DNA of 14,060 nucleotides from Clostridiales bacterium. GTDB lineage: Bacteria; Bacillota; Clostridia; Oscillospirales; CAG-272. This document shows, in pieces, positions 14,006-14,060 of the stretch. Made by a program: the position numbers and the translations under genes. The first letter of the stretch is position 1; every line of letters starts with the position of its first letter. Below the pieces are notes generated by a model, which was not told where the DNA came from, ran no database searches, and worked only from the letters and a program-made list of their open reading frames with translations. The DNA lies in NCBI GenBank assembly GCA_012511425.1, contig JAAZGC010000060.1, positions 1 through 14,060 on the forward strand, read 5' to 3'.

Positions 14006-14034
14006 ATTATATCATAATGTTTATTAAAAAGCAA
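14006..14034 (-). promoter_or_regulatory. Sigma-A promoter of the symporter gene
   Basis: On the minus strand: TTGCTT (14029-14034), 17-base spacer, TATAAT (14006-14011) preceded by TGA. A 5-bp inverted repeat AACAT (14001-14005) / ATGTT (14017-14021) brackets the -10. A 7-bp one, CACATTT (13964-13970) / AAATGTG (13991-13997), lies in the leader; either could be an operator. The leader to the chosen ATG is about 64 bases. Confidence 0.72.
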
Positions 14035-14060
14035 GAGTTTTTTATGGATACGGGAAAATA

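Noticed and set aside
14044..14060. Possible start of a plus-strand gene (ATG GAT ACG) at the right edge
   Set aside because: No clear ribosome site and only five codons are visible.

Overview
The window looks like a chromosomal segment of a Gram-positive anaerobe, most likely an uncultured gut or rumen Clostridia (Oscillospirales-like). The basis is the strong AGGAGG-type ribosome sites, consensus sigma-A promoters (several with an extended -10 TGn), a T-box tRNA-sensing leader, lipoproteins with Thr/Glu-rich linkers, and GC-rich genes separated by AT-rich gaps. This placement is an inference; there is no rRNA or other taxonomic marker. I see no insertion sequence, CRISPR array, tRNA gene or phage gene.

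Left part (1-4800). A lipoprotein gene runs off the left edge (minus). Divergent from it is a small zinc-ribbon/Tic20-like membrane protein with its own promoter and terminator. Then come minus-strand units. The first is a two-gene operon in which a sialidase-like BNR protein is translationally coupled (ATGA overlap) to a membrane-anchored ComEC-like metallo-beta-lactamase-fold protein. Its promoter carries a perfect 16-bp palindrome, and its leader has a hairpin between the ribosome site and the start codon. The next units are a Big2-domain lipoprotein and a DppA-type (M55) D-aminopeptidase, each with a good promoter.

Middle (4900-9500). A plus-strand operon with one clear promoter holds a MoxR AAA+ ATPase, a DUF58 protein, a multi-pass membrane protein with a C-terminal DUF4129-like region, and a sugar-phosphate isomerase/epimerase-like TIM barrel. 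The first three are the familiar MoxR/DUF58/DUF4129 set, thought to act in envelope or secreted-protein maturation. The usual transglutaminase-like partner is absent.

Right part (9500-14060). The most interesting locus is a complete T-box riboswitch (promoter, Stem I, T-box sequence, mutually exclusive antiterminator and terminator). It lies upstream of a 780-residue protein that joins an XRE DNA-binding domain, a cupin domain and an acyl-CoA synthetase. My fold places the specifier codon at ATC (isoleucine), and the UGGU bulge fits a tRNA with discriminator base A, as in tRNA-Ile. No aminoacyl-tRNA synthetase, amino acid biosynthesis gene or amino acid transporter follows on the same strand. 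One explanation is activation of a branched-chain acid such as 2-methylbutyrate to its CoA ester, for isoleucine synthesis by reductive carboxylation, switched on when tRNA-Ile is uncharged. A convergent PutP-type Na+/solute symporter gene closes the window, separated by a perfect 14-bp stem terminator.
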